Part shown: positions 26,224 through 36,000 of the stretch, one piece after another
How positions within the stretch are numbered: the first letter of the stretch is position 1
Layout: each line of letters opens with the position of its first letter
Source of the DNA: Corallococcus sp.
GTDB lineage: Bacteria; Bacillota; Clostridia; Christensenellales; CAG-314
Length of the DNA stretch: 64,000 nucleotides
NCBI GenBank assembly: GCA_023665205.1
Contig: JAMPEJ010000004.1
Span: forward strand, 29,112 to 93,111
Reading direction: 5' to 3'
The notes under the pieces: generated by a model
Seen by the model: the letters and a program-made list of their open reading frames with translations, nothing else
Database searches by the model: none
What the model was told of the DNA's origin: nothing
Translations under genes and position numbers: made by a program

Positions 26224-27666
26224 ATGGCTTTTTGCATTAAGGAAAAAAAACTTATCGACGGCGGAGTGACCTGCGTAGACAATAAGTTTATACTCAATTA
26301 TCTTCCCGACGCTCCGGACAAATGCGTTGCCGTGTATCTTTTGGGATTGGCTTTGTCCGACAGCGAAGGAACGGACAACGCCTGCTCCGCTATCGCGCAA
26401 AAACTGGGTATTACCGCAGAAGAAGTAATGGCAGCATACCTGTATTGGGACGAACTGGGATTAGTGCATATAACGACGGACAATCCGCCGAGAATCTTGT
26501 ATTTGGACGCGAGAGGAGCCGCAGGCGCGCTAAAAAAAGTCAAGCCTTCCAAATATTCTAAATTCAATAAAGAAATGCAGAGCGCATTTGAAAGCAGGAT
26601 GTTGACTCCCAACGAATACTACGCCTACTACGACTTTTTGGAAAACACTACTTTCGAGCCGGAGGCATTGGTTGCCGTTGCAAAATATTGCGTTGCATTA
26701 AAGGGCGGCGACGTCAACTTCCGATACTTACTGACCGTCGCGCGCAATTTGCTTATGCGCGGAGTTACTACTCTTGCCGTCGTTCAGGACAGCCTGAACA
26801 GTCAGCAAAAATACGACGAGGACTTGAAACTCGTTTTCAAAGCGTTGGGGCTGAACCGCGCGTTCGAATACGCCGACCGCGAAACGTACGAAAAATGGAT
26901 AAAAGACTTCGGTTTCAGCGCCGACGTAATTGTGAAAATTGCCAAAGACTGCAAAGGCAGAGGCATGGCGAAACTGGATGCAAACCTTACTGAATACTAC
27001 AAAAAAGGCGCGTTATCGCTTTCGGAAATAGACCACTACAAGACGGAAAAAGAACACCTTACGGAACTTGCAAAACAGATAAACCGCGCGGTTGGGGTTT
27101 ACTACCAAAGCGTAGAGGCGGAAATCGACGAATACGTCGTTGCTTGGGTACGCAAAGGCTACGACGACGAAACGCTGCTCGCGGTTGCAAAGTACTGCTT
27201 CAAAAGCGGCATACGTACCCTGCAAGGCTTGGCAAACGTTATAGATAAACTGTACAAGAACGGCATCACCACCGTTGCCGCTCTAAACGAGTACTTTGCG
27301 GAGACTACTCGCAAAGACGAAACCATCAAAGCCGTGCTGAATACAGCCGGCATAGAGCGCAACGTTACGAATAACGACAGAACGCTTTTTTCCACTTGGA
27401 AAAAGTGGAACGTAAGCGACGAACTTATATTCTTTGCCGCGGAACGTTCGGCAGGCACCAACAGCCCGATGAGTTACATAAACCGTTTGCTTGCCAACTA
27501 CAAACAACAAGGTATTGCAACTGTTGCCCAAGCGCAAGCGAAGGAAAAAGCCACCGCCGCAACTGCGGCTAAAAAAGCCGTCGTCGGCGCGGAAATTGCA
27601 AAAACAGACTACACGGAAGAACAATTGAACGCACTGTTTACCGCGCTGGACGAAACGGAGGAATGA
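26224..27666 (+). CDS. DnaD-like replication protein with repeated DnaB_2/DnaD modules
   Basis: A 480-residue protein. The N-terminal about 100 residues resemble the winged-helix of DnaD/DnaB primosome proteins (DNACSAIAQKLGITAEEVMAA then WDELGLVHI). Afterwards a helical module resembling the DnaD C-terminal domain appears about four times: around 120-195 (TPNEYYAYYDFLENTTFEPE), 220-275 (YEKWIKDFGFSADVIVKIAK), 300-360 (EYVVAWVRKGYDDETLLAVA) and 395-450 (WKKWNVSDELIFFAAE with YINRLLANYKQQGI). DnaD proteins normally have one copy. The family helps load the replicative helicase at origins or restart sites. The ATG of the DnaC-like gene overlaps its stop, so the pair is probably one functional unit. 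Confidence 0.82.
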   Translation: MAFCIKEKKLIDGGVTCVDNKFILNYLPDAPDKCVAVYLLGLALSDSEGTDNACSAIAQKLGITAEEVMAAYLYWDELGLVHITTDNPPRILYLDARGAAGALKKVKPSKYSKFNKEMQSAFESRMLTPNEYYAYYDFLENTTFEPEALVAVAKYCVALKGGDVNFRYLLTVARNLLMRGVTTLAVVQDSLNSQQKYDEDLKLVFKALGLNRAFEYADRETYEKWIKDFGFSADVIVKIAKDCKGRGMAKLDANLTEYYKKGALSLSEIDHYKTEKEHLTELAKQINRAVGVYYQSVEAEIDEYVVAWVRKGYDDETLLAVAKYCFKSGIRTLQGLANVIDKLYKNGITTVAALNEYFAETTRKDETIKAVLNTAGIERNVTNNDRTLFSTWKKWNVSDELIFFAAERSAGTNSPMSYINRLLANYKQQGIATVAQAQAKEKATAATAAKKAVVGAEIAKTDYTEEQLNALFTALDETEE

Positions 27667-28571
27667 TGAACAGAGAACAACTGGCGCTTGCCGCCAAAAG
27701 GAAAATAGACGCCCGACGTTTGAAAGCGCTGGCTTTATGCGATCGCACTTTGGAAGATCTACGCAAAAACGACGATTACAAAAACTGTGAACGCGCGCTA
27801 CGCGAAGCGCAGGTAAAGTACGTATTCGAACGCGACGACAAAGCGAAAAAGGACGTGGAAAAATACGGGGCGTTGCAAAAGAAATTGCTGAATAAGTACG
27901 GACTTACGGAAGCCGATCTGTTGCCGAAATATCACTGTGCAAAATGCGAAGATACGGGTTACTTCGAAGGGAAATACTGCGCGTGTATGCAAGAAGAAAT
28001 AAGCAAACTGCTACTTAGCGAAAGCAACGTACAAAGCGCGAACTTCACTTTTGAAAGTTCATCCGAGACAAACAAACATAATTTGGCAGTATATAAACAA
28101 GCGCACAAAGTATGTCTTGACGGAACGCCTAAAAACATAATGCTTACAGGAGGCACGGGCTGCGGCAAAACGTATCTGCTTTCCGCGTGTGCCAACCTAT
28201 GCGCCAAATTAGGCAAAAGCGTATTATTTGTGACGGCATACAACCTAAACTCCAAATTTTTAGAGTGTCATTTGAGCGACTTTGCTGAAAAGAAGATAAT
28301 TCTTGACAACCTGACGGAGACCGACGTGCTGATAATAGACGATTTGGGCACTGAAATCGTATATAAAAACGTAACGGCGGAGTACCTTTTTGAAGTGATA
28401 AACGAAAGGATAGTGCGCAGAAAGCAAACTTTTTTCAGCACGAATTTGAGCCTTTCAGCCCTGCGCGACAGGTACGACGAACGGATCTTTTCCCGAATAG
28501 TGGATAAAAACACAACTTTGGTTGCCAAATTGGAAGGCAGTGACAAACGCACAGGAATAGAAGTTAAATAA
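27663..28571 (+). CDS. DnaC/DnaI-type helicase loader ATPase
   Basis: A 302-residue AAA+ protein. Walker A is GGTGCGKT at 163-170, Walker B is VLIIDDLGTE, and an arginine-rich sensor region follows (FFSTNLSLSALRDRYDERIFSRI). An N-terminal zinc-binding-like cluster CAKC (92-95) and CAC (106-108) resembles that of DnaI. The N-terminal 85 residues are charged and helical and may contact the helicase. The enzyme is expected to load the DnaB-type helicase with the DnaD-like partner encoded just upstream with overlapping stop and start. Co-occurrence with a DnaD-like protein argues for DnaI-like function rather than a transposon IstB protein. Confidence 0.88.
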   Translation: MMNREQLALAAKRKIDARRLKALALCDRTLEDLRKNDDYKNCERALREAQVKYVFERDDKAKKDVEKYGALQKKLLNKYGLTEADLLPKYHCAKCEDTGYFEGKYCACMQEEISKLLLSESNVQSANFTFESSSETNKHNLAVYKQAHKVCLDGTPKNIMLTGGTGCGKTYLLSACANLCAKLGKSVLFVTAYNLNSKFLECHLSDFAEKKIILDNLTETDVLIIDDLGTEIVYKNVTAEYLFEVINERIVRRKQTFFSTNLSLSALRDRYDERIFSRIVDKNTTLVAKLEGSDKRTGIEVK

Positions 28572-28596
28572 TGGATCAAGCCAAATCTACTTTGTT

Positions 28597-28628
28597 AAGA
28601 GACGCGGAAAACACCGCGTCTCTTTTTT
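28597..28628 (+). terminator. Terminator of the dnaD-like/dnaC-like operon
   Basis: Plus-strand stem AAGAGACGCGG / CCGCGTCTCTT with a 6-nt loop, followed directly by TTTT. It lies 25 bp after the helicase loader stop. Confidence 0.9.
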
Positions 28629-28721
28629 CGTGCCGAAAATTTTTCCGTAATACTTATTACAAACAAAATATAAGTACGGATAGACAACAACAAAACGGTA
28701 AAAACTAGTAACGGGTGAATT

Positions 28722-29507
28722 ATGGGCAAAAATCTGAAAAACAAAGTCGCCGTCATTTCCGGTGCGACAAACGGCATAGGCAAAGCAATCGCGGAAAAGT
28801 TACAAAGTGAAGGCGTAAAAATCGTAAACGTATCCAAAGACAAAACGGAAACCGGCTACTTCAAAAACTATACTTGCAATATTGCCGACACGACGGAGCT
28901 TACGGAAACTTGCGCGGATATTATACAGCTCGTAGGCAAAATCGATTATTTGTTTTGCAATGCAGGCTTGGGAATAGGCGGCAGTATGGAAAACGCCGAA
29001 TTAGCAAATATCGACACGCTGTTTAGCGTCAATTTGATTGCGCAAGCGCAAATGACGACGCTGCTGCTGCCCGTTATAAAAAACGGCGGTAAAATTATCT
29101 ATACCGGCTCTATGGCAGCGTTGCTTCCGCTGCCGTATCAAGCGTGTTACTCGGCAAGCAAGGCAGGACTAGACAACTTTGCCAGAGCGCTGCGCACGGA
29201 AGTAAAACCGAGAAACATCGGGGTATGCACGCTTTTGCCGGGCGACGTTGCAACCGGATTTACCGACGCAAGGATGATTTCTACAGGACAAAGCCCGCGC
29301 GAAAAACACAGCGTAGACAAAGCCACGCAAGCGGAATTGAGCGGAAAAAATCCCGAAATAGTCGCCGACTCCGCTCTAAAAATTATACGCAAAAAACACA
29401 CGCCGTTACGAGTTTCAGTCGGATGCGGAAACAAAATGTTGGCCTTTGCTACGCGCTTTATGCCGCTTAAACTGATAAACTTCCTAATTGACAAAATTTA
29501 CTTGTAA
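28722..29507 (+). CDS. Short-chain dehydrogenase/reductase
   Basis: A 261-residue Rossmann-fold oxidoreductase of the classical SDR family. The nucleotide motif is GATNGIG near 14-20, the stabilising motif CNAG appears near residue 84, and the active site is Ser in YTGSM with Tyr and Lys in YSASK. The sequence LLPGDVATGFTDARM after the active site is typical. The substrate cannot be read from sequence; NADP(H) or NAD(H) preference was not judged. It lies alone between a terminator and the convergent tRNA gene, preceded by only a weak ribosome site (GGGTGA). Confidence 0.92.
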   Translation: MGKNLKNKVAVISGATNGIGKAIAEKLQSEGVKIVNVSKDKTETGYFKNYTCNIADTTELTETCADIIQLVGKIDYLFCNAGLGIGGSMENAELANIDTLFSVNLIAQAQMTTLLLPVIKNGGKIIYTGSMAALLPLPYQACYSASKAGLDNFARALRTEVKPRNIGVCTLLPGDVATGFTDARMISTGQSPREKHSVDKATQAELSGKNPEIVADSALKIIRKKHTPLRVSVGCGNKMLAFATRFMPLKLINFLIDKIYL

Positions 29508-29597
29508 CGGTCAACAAGATGCAAAAAAGGTTTTTACAAATGCGAATCCTAAATGCGGAGCAATTGTTGAGCAAACGTAGTTTACGAACACCGACAA

Positions 29598-29630
29598 CAA
29601 AAAAGCACTGCCTTTTGTGCAGTGCTTTTT
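29598..29630 (-). terminator. Terminator of tRNA-Thr
   Basis: Minus-strand hairpin GCACTGC / GCAGTGC with flanking A/T pairs, ending in TTTTTT, immediately downstream of the tRNA 3' end. Confidence 0.9.
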
Positions 29631-29706
29631 TGGAGCTACTAACCGGATTTGAACCGGTGACCCCGTCCTTACCAAGGACGTGCTCTACCTGCTGAGCCAT
29701 AGTAGC
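29631..29706 (-). tRNA. tRNA-Thr (anticodon GGU)
   Basis: A 76-nt tRNA. The acceptor stem GCTACTA pairs with TAGTAGC, the anticodon loop TTGGTAA holds GGT, the anticodon stem is CGTCC/GGACG, and the T-arm is ACCGG-TTCAAAT-CCGGT. The terminal CCA is encoded. It is a single-gene unit with its own promoter and terminator, convergent with the SDR gene. Confidence 0.96.
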
Positions 29707-29746
29707 ATATATAACAAATAAATATCTTTGCGTTTTCAGCCCCTCA

Positions 29747-29775
29747 ATAATAACAATTTTATCGCTAAAAGTCAA
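29747..29775 (-). promoter_or_regulatory. Promoter of tRNA-Thr
   Basis: Minus-strand TTGACT (29770-29775), 17-bp spacer and TATTAT (29747-29752), followed by GAGGGG near the start site. The transcript would begin about 35 nt before the mature tRNA. Confidence 0.75.
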
Positions 29776-29888
29776 TTGTTTTTTGCAAAAAGAAAACTGC
29801 CGAATACGGACTTGATTTCAAATAAAAAAACTTTACGCAAATCGGCGTCTTTCTCCCATTTGCAGAGCCCGTTGTTACGCACAAAACT

Positions 29889-29920
29889 TAAAGAAGCGCA
29901 AAGTCGATTGCGCTTCTTTA
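29889..29920 (-). terminator. Terminator after the GH5 gene
   Basis: A perfect 13-bp stem TAAAGAAGCGCAA / TTGCGCTTCTTTA with a 6-nt loop, about 50 bp past the glycosidase stop, followed by AGTTTTG on the minus strand. Confidence 0.75.
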
Positions 29921-29967
29921 TATAGATAATACGTAAATTGCCGAAATAATTACAATATCAACTTCTG

Positions 29968-32334
29968 CTAATCTACGGTTAGCGAAACGAGATTGCTGTT
30001 CCAACCGCGGTAAATTCCTACGGAATACGATTTGCCGCTAGCACTAACGCTGCCTTCAACGTCGGCGCATTCCAAATTGCTCGAGGCGTTTCCGAAATGG
30101 AAAAATACGATATAACCTTTCGGCACGGCGGAAACGTCCAGCAATATTTGATACGAACCCGCGCTTGCAGTAATAAAAGCGGTTTGTTCCAATACGTAGA
30201 CGGTTGCGCTCCCCCAACTACTGCTTGCGCCGCCTGCATCGGCGTTGTTTTGCCAATCCGCATAAAAAGCGTTTTTCAAAGCGGATAACGCGTCGCCGTC
30301 CGCAACGGCGTCGTTATATGAGCCGTTGATTGCCAAATACGCTTTGCCGTCCTTTGTCACTACCGAAACGTCGGAAATTGCGGAATTAAGCGACGGTTTC
30401 CCCAAAGCGTCTCCGTAAAGAGAGGCAAGCGTATGACCGGAAGAAAATTTGTAATATTCTCCCGTGCCGACAGTTTTGTTGGCTGCAAATTTTTGCGCAA
30501 TGGAATCGTAAGAATCCGTTTCTACGTTTATTCTTGACGAGAAATTTTTGTTGATTATTCCCCAAGAAGAGTCGCCCGTAGTGTTTACTTTGTAGTTCCA
30601 ACTGCACCAATGGAAGTTGTTGCCGTTTAGCGCCTCGAAAGCATACGTCCACTGACTTTCCGTATAATATGCGGTAAACTCTCCCATTTGCAAAGGCACA
30701 CCAAAGTTTTTATTTGTCAGTTCGGCAAGTTTTTCGTCGTAACTTGCTGCAAAAGCGTTCGGGTCATTGGTAATATTGTTGTAGTGATGGAAAGAATACA
30801 TGCAGTTTTTCCACCCGTATACGTCAGGCATGGGAAGATTGTTTGCGCCCCAACTGGACTCGAAAATGACGATATGGTATACGTCTGTTTTGCGTATGGC
30901 TTGATAAATTCTGTCAAAAACGTCCCAATGCGGAGCATTGCCCACGGTATCGTTTATCCAACCGCCGTTTTCGCCGGGTTCGTTCAAAATGTCGTAGCCT
31001 GCGACGGTGACATTATCTTTGAAATGTTCGGCAAGAGCACTCCACAGTTTTACCGTCAACGCAATTTTGGTTTCGTTTGAATAAAAATCCACCTGACCCG
31101 CGCCCAATATTTGTCCGCTGTGATCCTGTCCGTTGTGAGATCCGTATGCTCCGTGCAAATCCAATATCACGTACATACCGTATTTTGCCGCACGTTCTAC
31201 AAAGTCGTCCAAAATGGAAAAATCGTAATTTTGCCCCGCATGAGAAAGACCGTCCAGCGCCGCAGAATCTACGTCCATATAGGTAAAAGGCAAACGCAAA
31301 ACATTCATACCCATATCTTTGCAAAGTTGAAAATCCAAATCGCTCCACCAGTTGTCGCGATATATTTTCCACAGAGCATCGGACTTTTCTTTGCCGAAAC
31401 GTGAAAGCAACGCTTTTTTAATTGTGTAATAATCTTGTCCAGTGCTGTCTTCAAACGCACTCATGTAGTTTTCCGTGACCAACAGTCCGCCTACGTTAGT
31501 ACCTCTTAAAAAAACTTCGTTGCCTTTTGCATCCACCACTTTTGTTCCTACGGCATGGAGCATAGGGTTGCTGTCCGGCGGCGGAGGAATATAGTTCGGG
31601 TCCGGAGCGTTGCAGCGCGTGCAATATCCGTCCACGAAATCGTGTCCGTTTTCACAAGGATCGGGCGCAGTTTGTTTTTGCCACACGGCAGTTAAAGTTA
31701 CGGGGTGAGTCGGCATAATAAAAGTATCTCCAGGTTGATAAATTGCAGTGCCGTCGCTGAACCCTGCAAAAGCATAGCCGCTGTTTGTAAACGTATTCGA
31801 TAAAACGGTAACGGTTGTACCGGCAGCGTATTTTACCGCTTCGTGCGCATCACCTTGCGCATCCGCAGAACCCGCCTCGTAAGTTACGGCGTACGTAACG
31901 GGCGTAGGAGTAACATACGACGGATCCGGCAAATTACAGCGCGTGCAATAACCGTCAACGAAATCGTGTCCGTTCTCACACGGATCCGACGGAGTTTGTT
32001 TTTGCCAAATTGCCGTCAAAGTGACGTCTTTGGACGGCATTGTATACGTAGCGCCGGAGTCGTAATTTTTTGAGCCGTCGTTCCAACACACAAAGTCGTA
32101 GCCCGTTCTGCTGAGAATTCCCGATGGAGCAAGCGTCACTTTGACGCCGCTTGTATATTTAGCCGTTGCGGGAAGGTCGCCTATAGCGTCCAACGCGCCG
32201 CGCGAGTAAGAAAGCGTATACGCATTGTCGCCCTGCGGTATTTTTAACGTACAAGCGGCAAGACACAGACAAAGCGCGCAAACTATGCACAACACTGCCG
32301 CCGCTATCGTTTTTTTAGTAAAAAGTTTAATCAC
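29968..32334 (-). CDS. GH5-family glycoside hydrolase lipoprotein (cellulase-like)
   Basis: A 788-residue surface lipoprotein (lipobox LAAC, Cys28). Two tandem units follow, each an InlB/Listeria-Bacteroides repeat (about 38-112 and 147-222) plus a short C/H motif of the form CENGHDFVDGYCTRC. The catalytic domain runs from about 255 to 615 (VVDAKGNEVFLRGTNVGGLL). The acid/base is Glu452 in YDILNEPG and the nucleophile is Glu552 in LQMGEFTAYY, with SFHHYNN between, the pattern of clan GH-A family 5 endoglucanases or mannanases. The remaining about 170 residues look beta-rich and may be a binding module (AVADGDALSALKNAFYADW). Substrate is not decidable from motifs. Expression is probably controlled by the palindromic operator just upstream. 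Confidence 0.9.
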   Translation of the reverse strand: MIKLFTKKTIAAAVLCIVCALCLCLAACTLKIPQGDNAYTLSYSRGALDAIGDLPATAKYTSGVKVTLAPSGILSRTGYDFVCWNDGSKNYDSGATYTMPSKDVTLTAIWQKQTPSDPCENGHDFVDGYCTRCNLPDPSYVTPTPVTYAVTYEAGSADAQGDAHEAVKYAAGTTVTVLSNTFTNSGYAFAGFSDGTAIYQPGDTFIMPTHPVTLTAVWQKQTAPDPCENGHDFVDGYCTRCNAPDPNYIPPPPDSNPMLHAVGTKVVDAKGNEVFLRGTNVGGLLVTENYMSAFEDSTGQDYYTIKKALLSRFGKEKSDALWKIYRDNWWSDLDFQLCKDMGMNVLRLPFTYMDVDSAALDGLSHAGQNYDFSILDDFVERAAKYGMYVILDLHGAYGSHNGQDHSGQILGAGQVDFYSNETKIALTVKLWSALAEHFKDNVTVAGYDILNEPGENGGWINDTVGNAPHWDVFDRIYQAIRKTDVYHIVIFESSWGANNLPMPDVYGWKNCMYSFHHYNNITNDPNAFAASYDEKLAELTNKNFGVPLQMGEFTAYYTESQWTYAFEALNGNNFHWCSWNYKVNTTGDSSWGIINKNFSSRINVETDSYDSIAQKFAANKTVGTGEYYKFSSGHTLASLYGDALGKPSLNSAISDVSVVTKDGKAYLAINGSYNDAVADGDALSALKNAFYADWQNNADAGGASSSWGSATVYVLEQTAFITASAGSYQILLDVSAVPKGYIVFFHFGNASSNLECADVEGSVSASGKSYSVGIYRGWNSNLVSLTVD

Positions 32335-32357
32335 AGATACACTCCGAAATTATAGTA

Positions 32358-32371
32358 TGTTAGCGCTAACA
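32358..32371. promoter_or_regulatory. LacI-type palindromic operator
   Basis: Perfect 14-bp palindrome TGTTAGCGCTAACA with the central CG of LacI/GalR/CcpA-family operators. It lies about 13 bp downstream of the -10 box of the GH5 promoter and 23 bp upstream of the start codon, covering the transcription start. Binding there should block initiation or early elongation. The regulator is not encoded in the window. Confidence 0.8.
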
Positions 32372-32384
32372 CTAATTTGCGTAC

Positions 32385-32413
32385 ATTATACAATTTGAAC
32401 AAAGAAATGTCAA
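32385..32413 (-). promoter_or_regulatory. Consensus promoter of the GH5 gene
   Basis: Minus-strand TTGACA (32408-32413), 17-bp spacer and TATAAT (32385-32390). Both hexamers and the spacing are exact consensus, which fits a strong gene kept under negative control by the adjoining operator. Confidence 0.88.
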
Positions 32414-32439
32414 GAGGCTTTTTGTATAATACGATGAAA

Positions 32440-32470
32440 ACGGGCGAACGCATTAAATGCGTTCGCCCGT
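32440..32470 (-). terminator. Terminator of the surface-protein gene run
   Basis: A perfect 14-bp stem ACGGGCGAACGCAT / ATGCGTTCGCCCGT with a 3-nt loop, followed by TTTTC on the minus strand. It lies about 55 bp after the last lipoprotein stop and separates it from the GH5 promoter. Confidence 0.85.
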
Positions 32471-32523
32471 CAGATATCGATTATCTGTGCGCGGTTCTAC
32501 AGCTTGCTAAAAATGATAAAAAA

Positions 32524-33051
32524 TCAGTACGCGAAGGTTGTAGTAACCGTAACAAGATTGTTATTGACACTCGTGTAAGTTACGACCAACTTTGACAAAT
32601 TGCCGTTCGCTGCGGTCAATTCCAAAGTAACGTCGCCTTTTACGTCGGCTGCGTTTATTCCGAATACGTTTTTGATATCGGCGTTTGCCACTTTGCACGT
32701 TGCAGAGTTTCCGTTTTCCTTGAGGTCCTTTACGGTATCTTTGGAAAGTTTCGCGGTTGCACCGCCGCTCAAAGTTTCGTTGACTGCTTCCGTAGTCCAC
32801 GCCTCAGATTCGTTCAAATCGTTGATGAACTTGCGTTCGCCTGTGAGAGTTTTTGCGGCAAAGTCGTACATTAGCGTCGCGGAAGCGATTTCTAAATTAC
32901 CGTTTTTGACACTTACCGTCTGGGTTGCCGTTTTTGCATTGCCGATATTGTTGTAACTGTCCAAAATACCGCCTTTGTTACAGGCTGTCAAAGACACAGC
33001 CAACACAGCGACCAAAAGTATTGCTATAATTGCAAATATTCTTTTATTCAT
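32524..33051 (-). CDS. Small lipoprotein of unknown function
   Basis: A 175-residue lipoprotein (MNKRIFAIIAILLVAVLAVS, then LTAC with Cys24). The mature region has repeated beta-type stretches (TQTVSVKNGNLEIASATLMY, DVTLELTAANGNLSKLVVTY) and ends in TVTTTFAY. No family recognised. Its ATG overlaps the stop of the upstream InlB-repeat gene by one base (TAATG), and the AGGAGG site lies inside that gene's last codons, so expression is coupled. It ends the long minus-strand run. Confidence 0.82.
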   Translation of the reverse strand: MNKRIFAIIAILLVAVLAVSLTACNKGGILDSYNNIGNAKTATQTVSVKNGNLEIASATLMYDFAAKTLTGERKFINDLNESEAWTTEAVNETLSGGATAKLSKDTVKDLKENGNSATCKVANADIKNVFGINAADVKGDVTLELTAANGNLSKLVVTYTSVNNNLVTVTTTFAY

Positions 33052-36000
33052 TAGAAGAACCTCCTTTTGAGAATAAGAGCCGCTGCGGCAAGAGCAACCG
33101 CTCCTCCGATTGTCGCAACCAGATTTCCTGCAAGTTTTTCCGCTACGGCAAGGTCCGCCGCCGCACCGGTTGCCATTGCGTTGAAATCGGCTTTTGCAGA
33201 TGCAAGCGCTGTTGTATCAAGAGCGCTAAGATCTTCGCCTGCCGCCGTCCAAGCCGCAATCAACGCGTCGGCATCCAAAATAGCCGCACGTTTGGCTTCT
33301 ACCGTGGTAGCGCTGCTTATGGCCGAAAGTTTGGTAGCAAACAAAGCGGAATCCATCGTCCAAACTGCCGTCAAAGTAACGTTCTCGGCAGGCATCGTCG
33401 TTGTTGTAAAGTCCGTACCGTCCTTTTGCCACTTGACAAACGTGTAACCCAATTTCGTTGCGTTAGGTAAGGAAATCGTATCGCCTTCCGAATAAGTCAA
33501 CGTTTCTACGGCGTTGCCGCCGTTTGTATCAAACGTAATCGTATAAGCACGTTTCCAACCCGCCGTAAGAGTAATGTTTTCGCCGGGCATAGTTGTAGAC
33601 TCGAACTTGTTATTGTTTTTATCAAACCATCCGGTAAACACGTAACCGGTCTTTGAAGTTACGGGCAAAGTGATCGTTGCGCCGAAAGCAGCCTTAACTT
33701 CCGCAACGGCTTCACCGCCGGTAGCGTCAAAGGTAATTACGTACATCGTATTGGTATATACCGCAGTAAACGTTTTGTCGCCGTTGTTCGTAACAGTGTC
33801 GTCCGTGCGCACGATATTGTTGGAGGAATCTTTCCAAGAAAGGTCCTTGTGCGCCACAGTAAACATACTAAGGAAAGTGACAGCGTCGTCGCCCGTTCCG
33901 TTTTTGCGCGAAAGCAAATTATCCAAAGTGAAAGACGCTGCGGTCTTGAGAACCGTCACTTCTGCCGTCACTTCTTTATCTCCGCTCAAACCGTTAGTCA
34001 AAGTGATCGTATAATAGTTGTAATTCCACACTGCGTACAACGTCAGGCTTTCCGTAACCACTTTTGGACTGGTAATACTGGATACGTCGTAGTCGGTAGT
34101 GCTTGCGTTTTTGTTGAGGCTCCAACCGACCAAAGTGTAACCTTTGGGACCGTGATTTTGGATCCATTCGCTGCGGCTATCCGGAAGAGTGATACCTTCG
34201 ATATTGTTACCCGTTTGCGAGAACGTATTGTCGTTACTTTCGCCGCCGTTGGCGTCAACGTAAAATTTTACTGTTATCGCATCTGCAAGAACGGCGGTAA
34301 AGGTCGTATCTTGTTCCAAATGTAACCAAGCATTTCCGGTTTGCGTAGGAGTACCGTCTACCGAATACGACCACTTGTAAAAAACTTTGCCTTCCGGCGC
34401 CGTAAGCCCGTATTCGGACGGAGATTTGAGTTGGAAGTTTCTATCGGTATTGCTTGTCGGTTGTTTGATATTTCCCACCACAACGTCTGCAGCGCCCTCA
34501 AACTTGATAGTTACCGTGACGTAGTCGTACACCGCCGCGTTGAAAGTCATATCGCCCGTGGGGGTGAAGCTGTCGCTTGCTTGATACAGCTTGCCGTCGC
34601 ACAACCAACCCGCGAAGTATTTGCCTTCTTCAATTTCAGGCAAAGTGAGAGAGGTCAGATTTGCAGAAGATCCCTTGGGCACCAGCAACTCTTGTTCGTC
34701 CGTTCCGTCGGCACGGAAAACAAGCGTATAACCGTCGTATTTCCATTTTGCGGTAAATACTGTATCACTTGTAATAACTACCGACAGGGAATTACCGTCT
34801 TCAAGTTTTCCCATAATGAGCGTTTTGTTTTCGTCGTCCATTTCCCAACCAAGGAACTCGCAGTTTTCCTTAGTTGCCGCGGGAATATTTGTTCCCAAAG
34901 AACTGTCGTACTTTCCGTAATAAATATTTACGGAACTGCCTTTTGCAACTATTTTACTAGTGTTGTTAGCATTAACAGAGGTACCGCCCGCAAGGTCAAA
35001 CGTAATTGTTACCGCGTCGGCAAATATGGGCGTAAGAACAATATTGCCGGTAAAAAGGTGGTTTGCGCCTGTTTTGTACTCTTTACCGTCGTCGCCTAAC
35101 CATTTGTCTGCAAATATTTTGCCTTCCTCAACTGTTGCAGAAGGAAAATAATTTGTCAATTTATTCAAATAGAAATATTTTCCCTTTTCGACTGTTCTAA
35201 CCTCAGTCTTTCCGTCGTACGAAAAAGTTATATTCCAAGTGTTGATTTCCCACGTTGCAGTAAGGGTCATATCGGCCGAAACGTCGACTTTTTCGCCTGC
35301 GGCTTTCACGCCTTCAAATGCGTCGCTTATCCAACCCGCAAATGCGTAGCCATCCTTGGTAAATTTACATTCCGGCAACTGATACTCGCCTTCGGCAACG
35401 CTAACTGCGTCCATTGTGCCGGTTGCACCGTCGCCAGGAGCAAAGGAAACGTTGCGCATAAAACCCGCCTCAACTTCGTTTTCCACAAAAATAACAAGAG
35501 TGGAACCGCTATCTAAATATGCATATCCGCTGGAAGATATTTGAATACTCTTACTTGTGCTTGTGTTAGACAATTTATTGTTTGCAAACGTCCACTTTGA
35601 GCCGGATGAAGCTGCACTTTCCATTGCGAGGCTAACGTTCCATCCCGAGCCGGAGCCTGTAAGATACTTGCCGCCTTGCGATATATCACCGTTTTCATCA
35701 ATTTGCCACAACATATCGCTTGTTACAGATTCTGCAGGCAAAGAGTCTGCTGTTCCGTTGGTGATTTTTGTAGCATTAAGACGGGAAGAATAACTGGTAT
35801 TTTGAGATGAAACCATTACCCAATAGGTATTGCTGCTGGAAATATAATATGCAACAACAAAATTTTTACCTGTAGGCAATGTTCCGGAAGTATCTTTGGT
35901 ATAGGTTTTGACTGTATCAGCACCGCCGGATTTTTCGGTTTGGTAGTAAGTAAATAGATTCGTTGCATCCTCGTTGCTGCCGGAAACCGACGTGCCTGAA

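Noticed and set aside
27663..28571. IstB-type transposon helper ATPase
   Set aside because: No adjacent transposase or terminal repeats; the N-terminal Cys cluster and the coupled DnaD-like gene favour a helicase loader.
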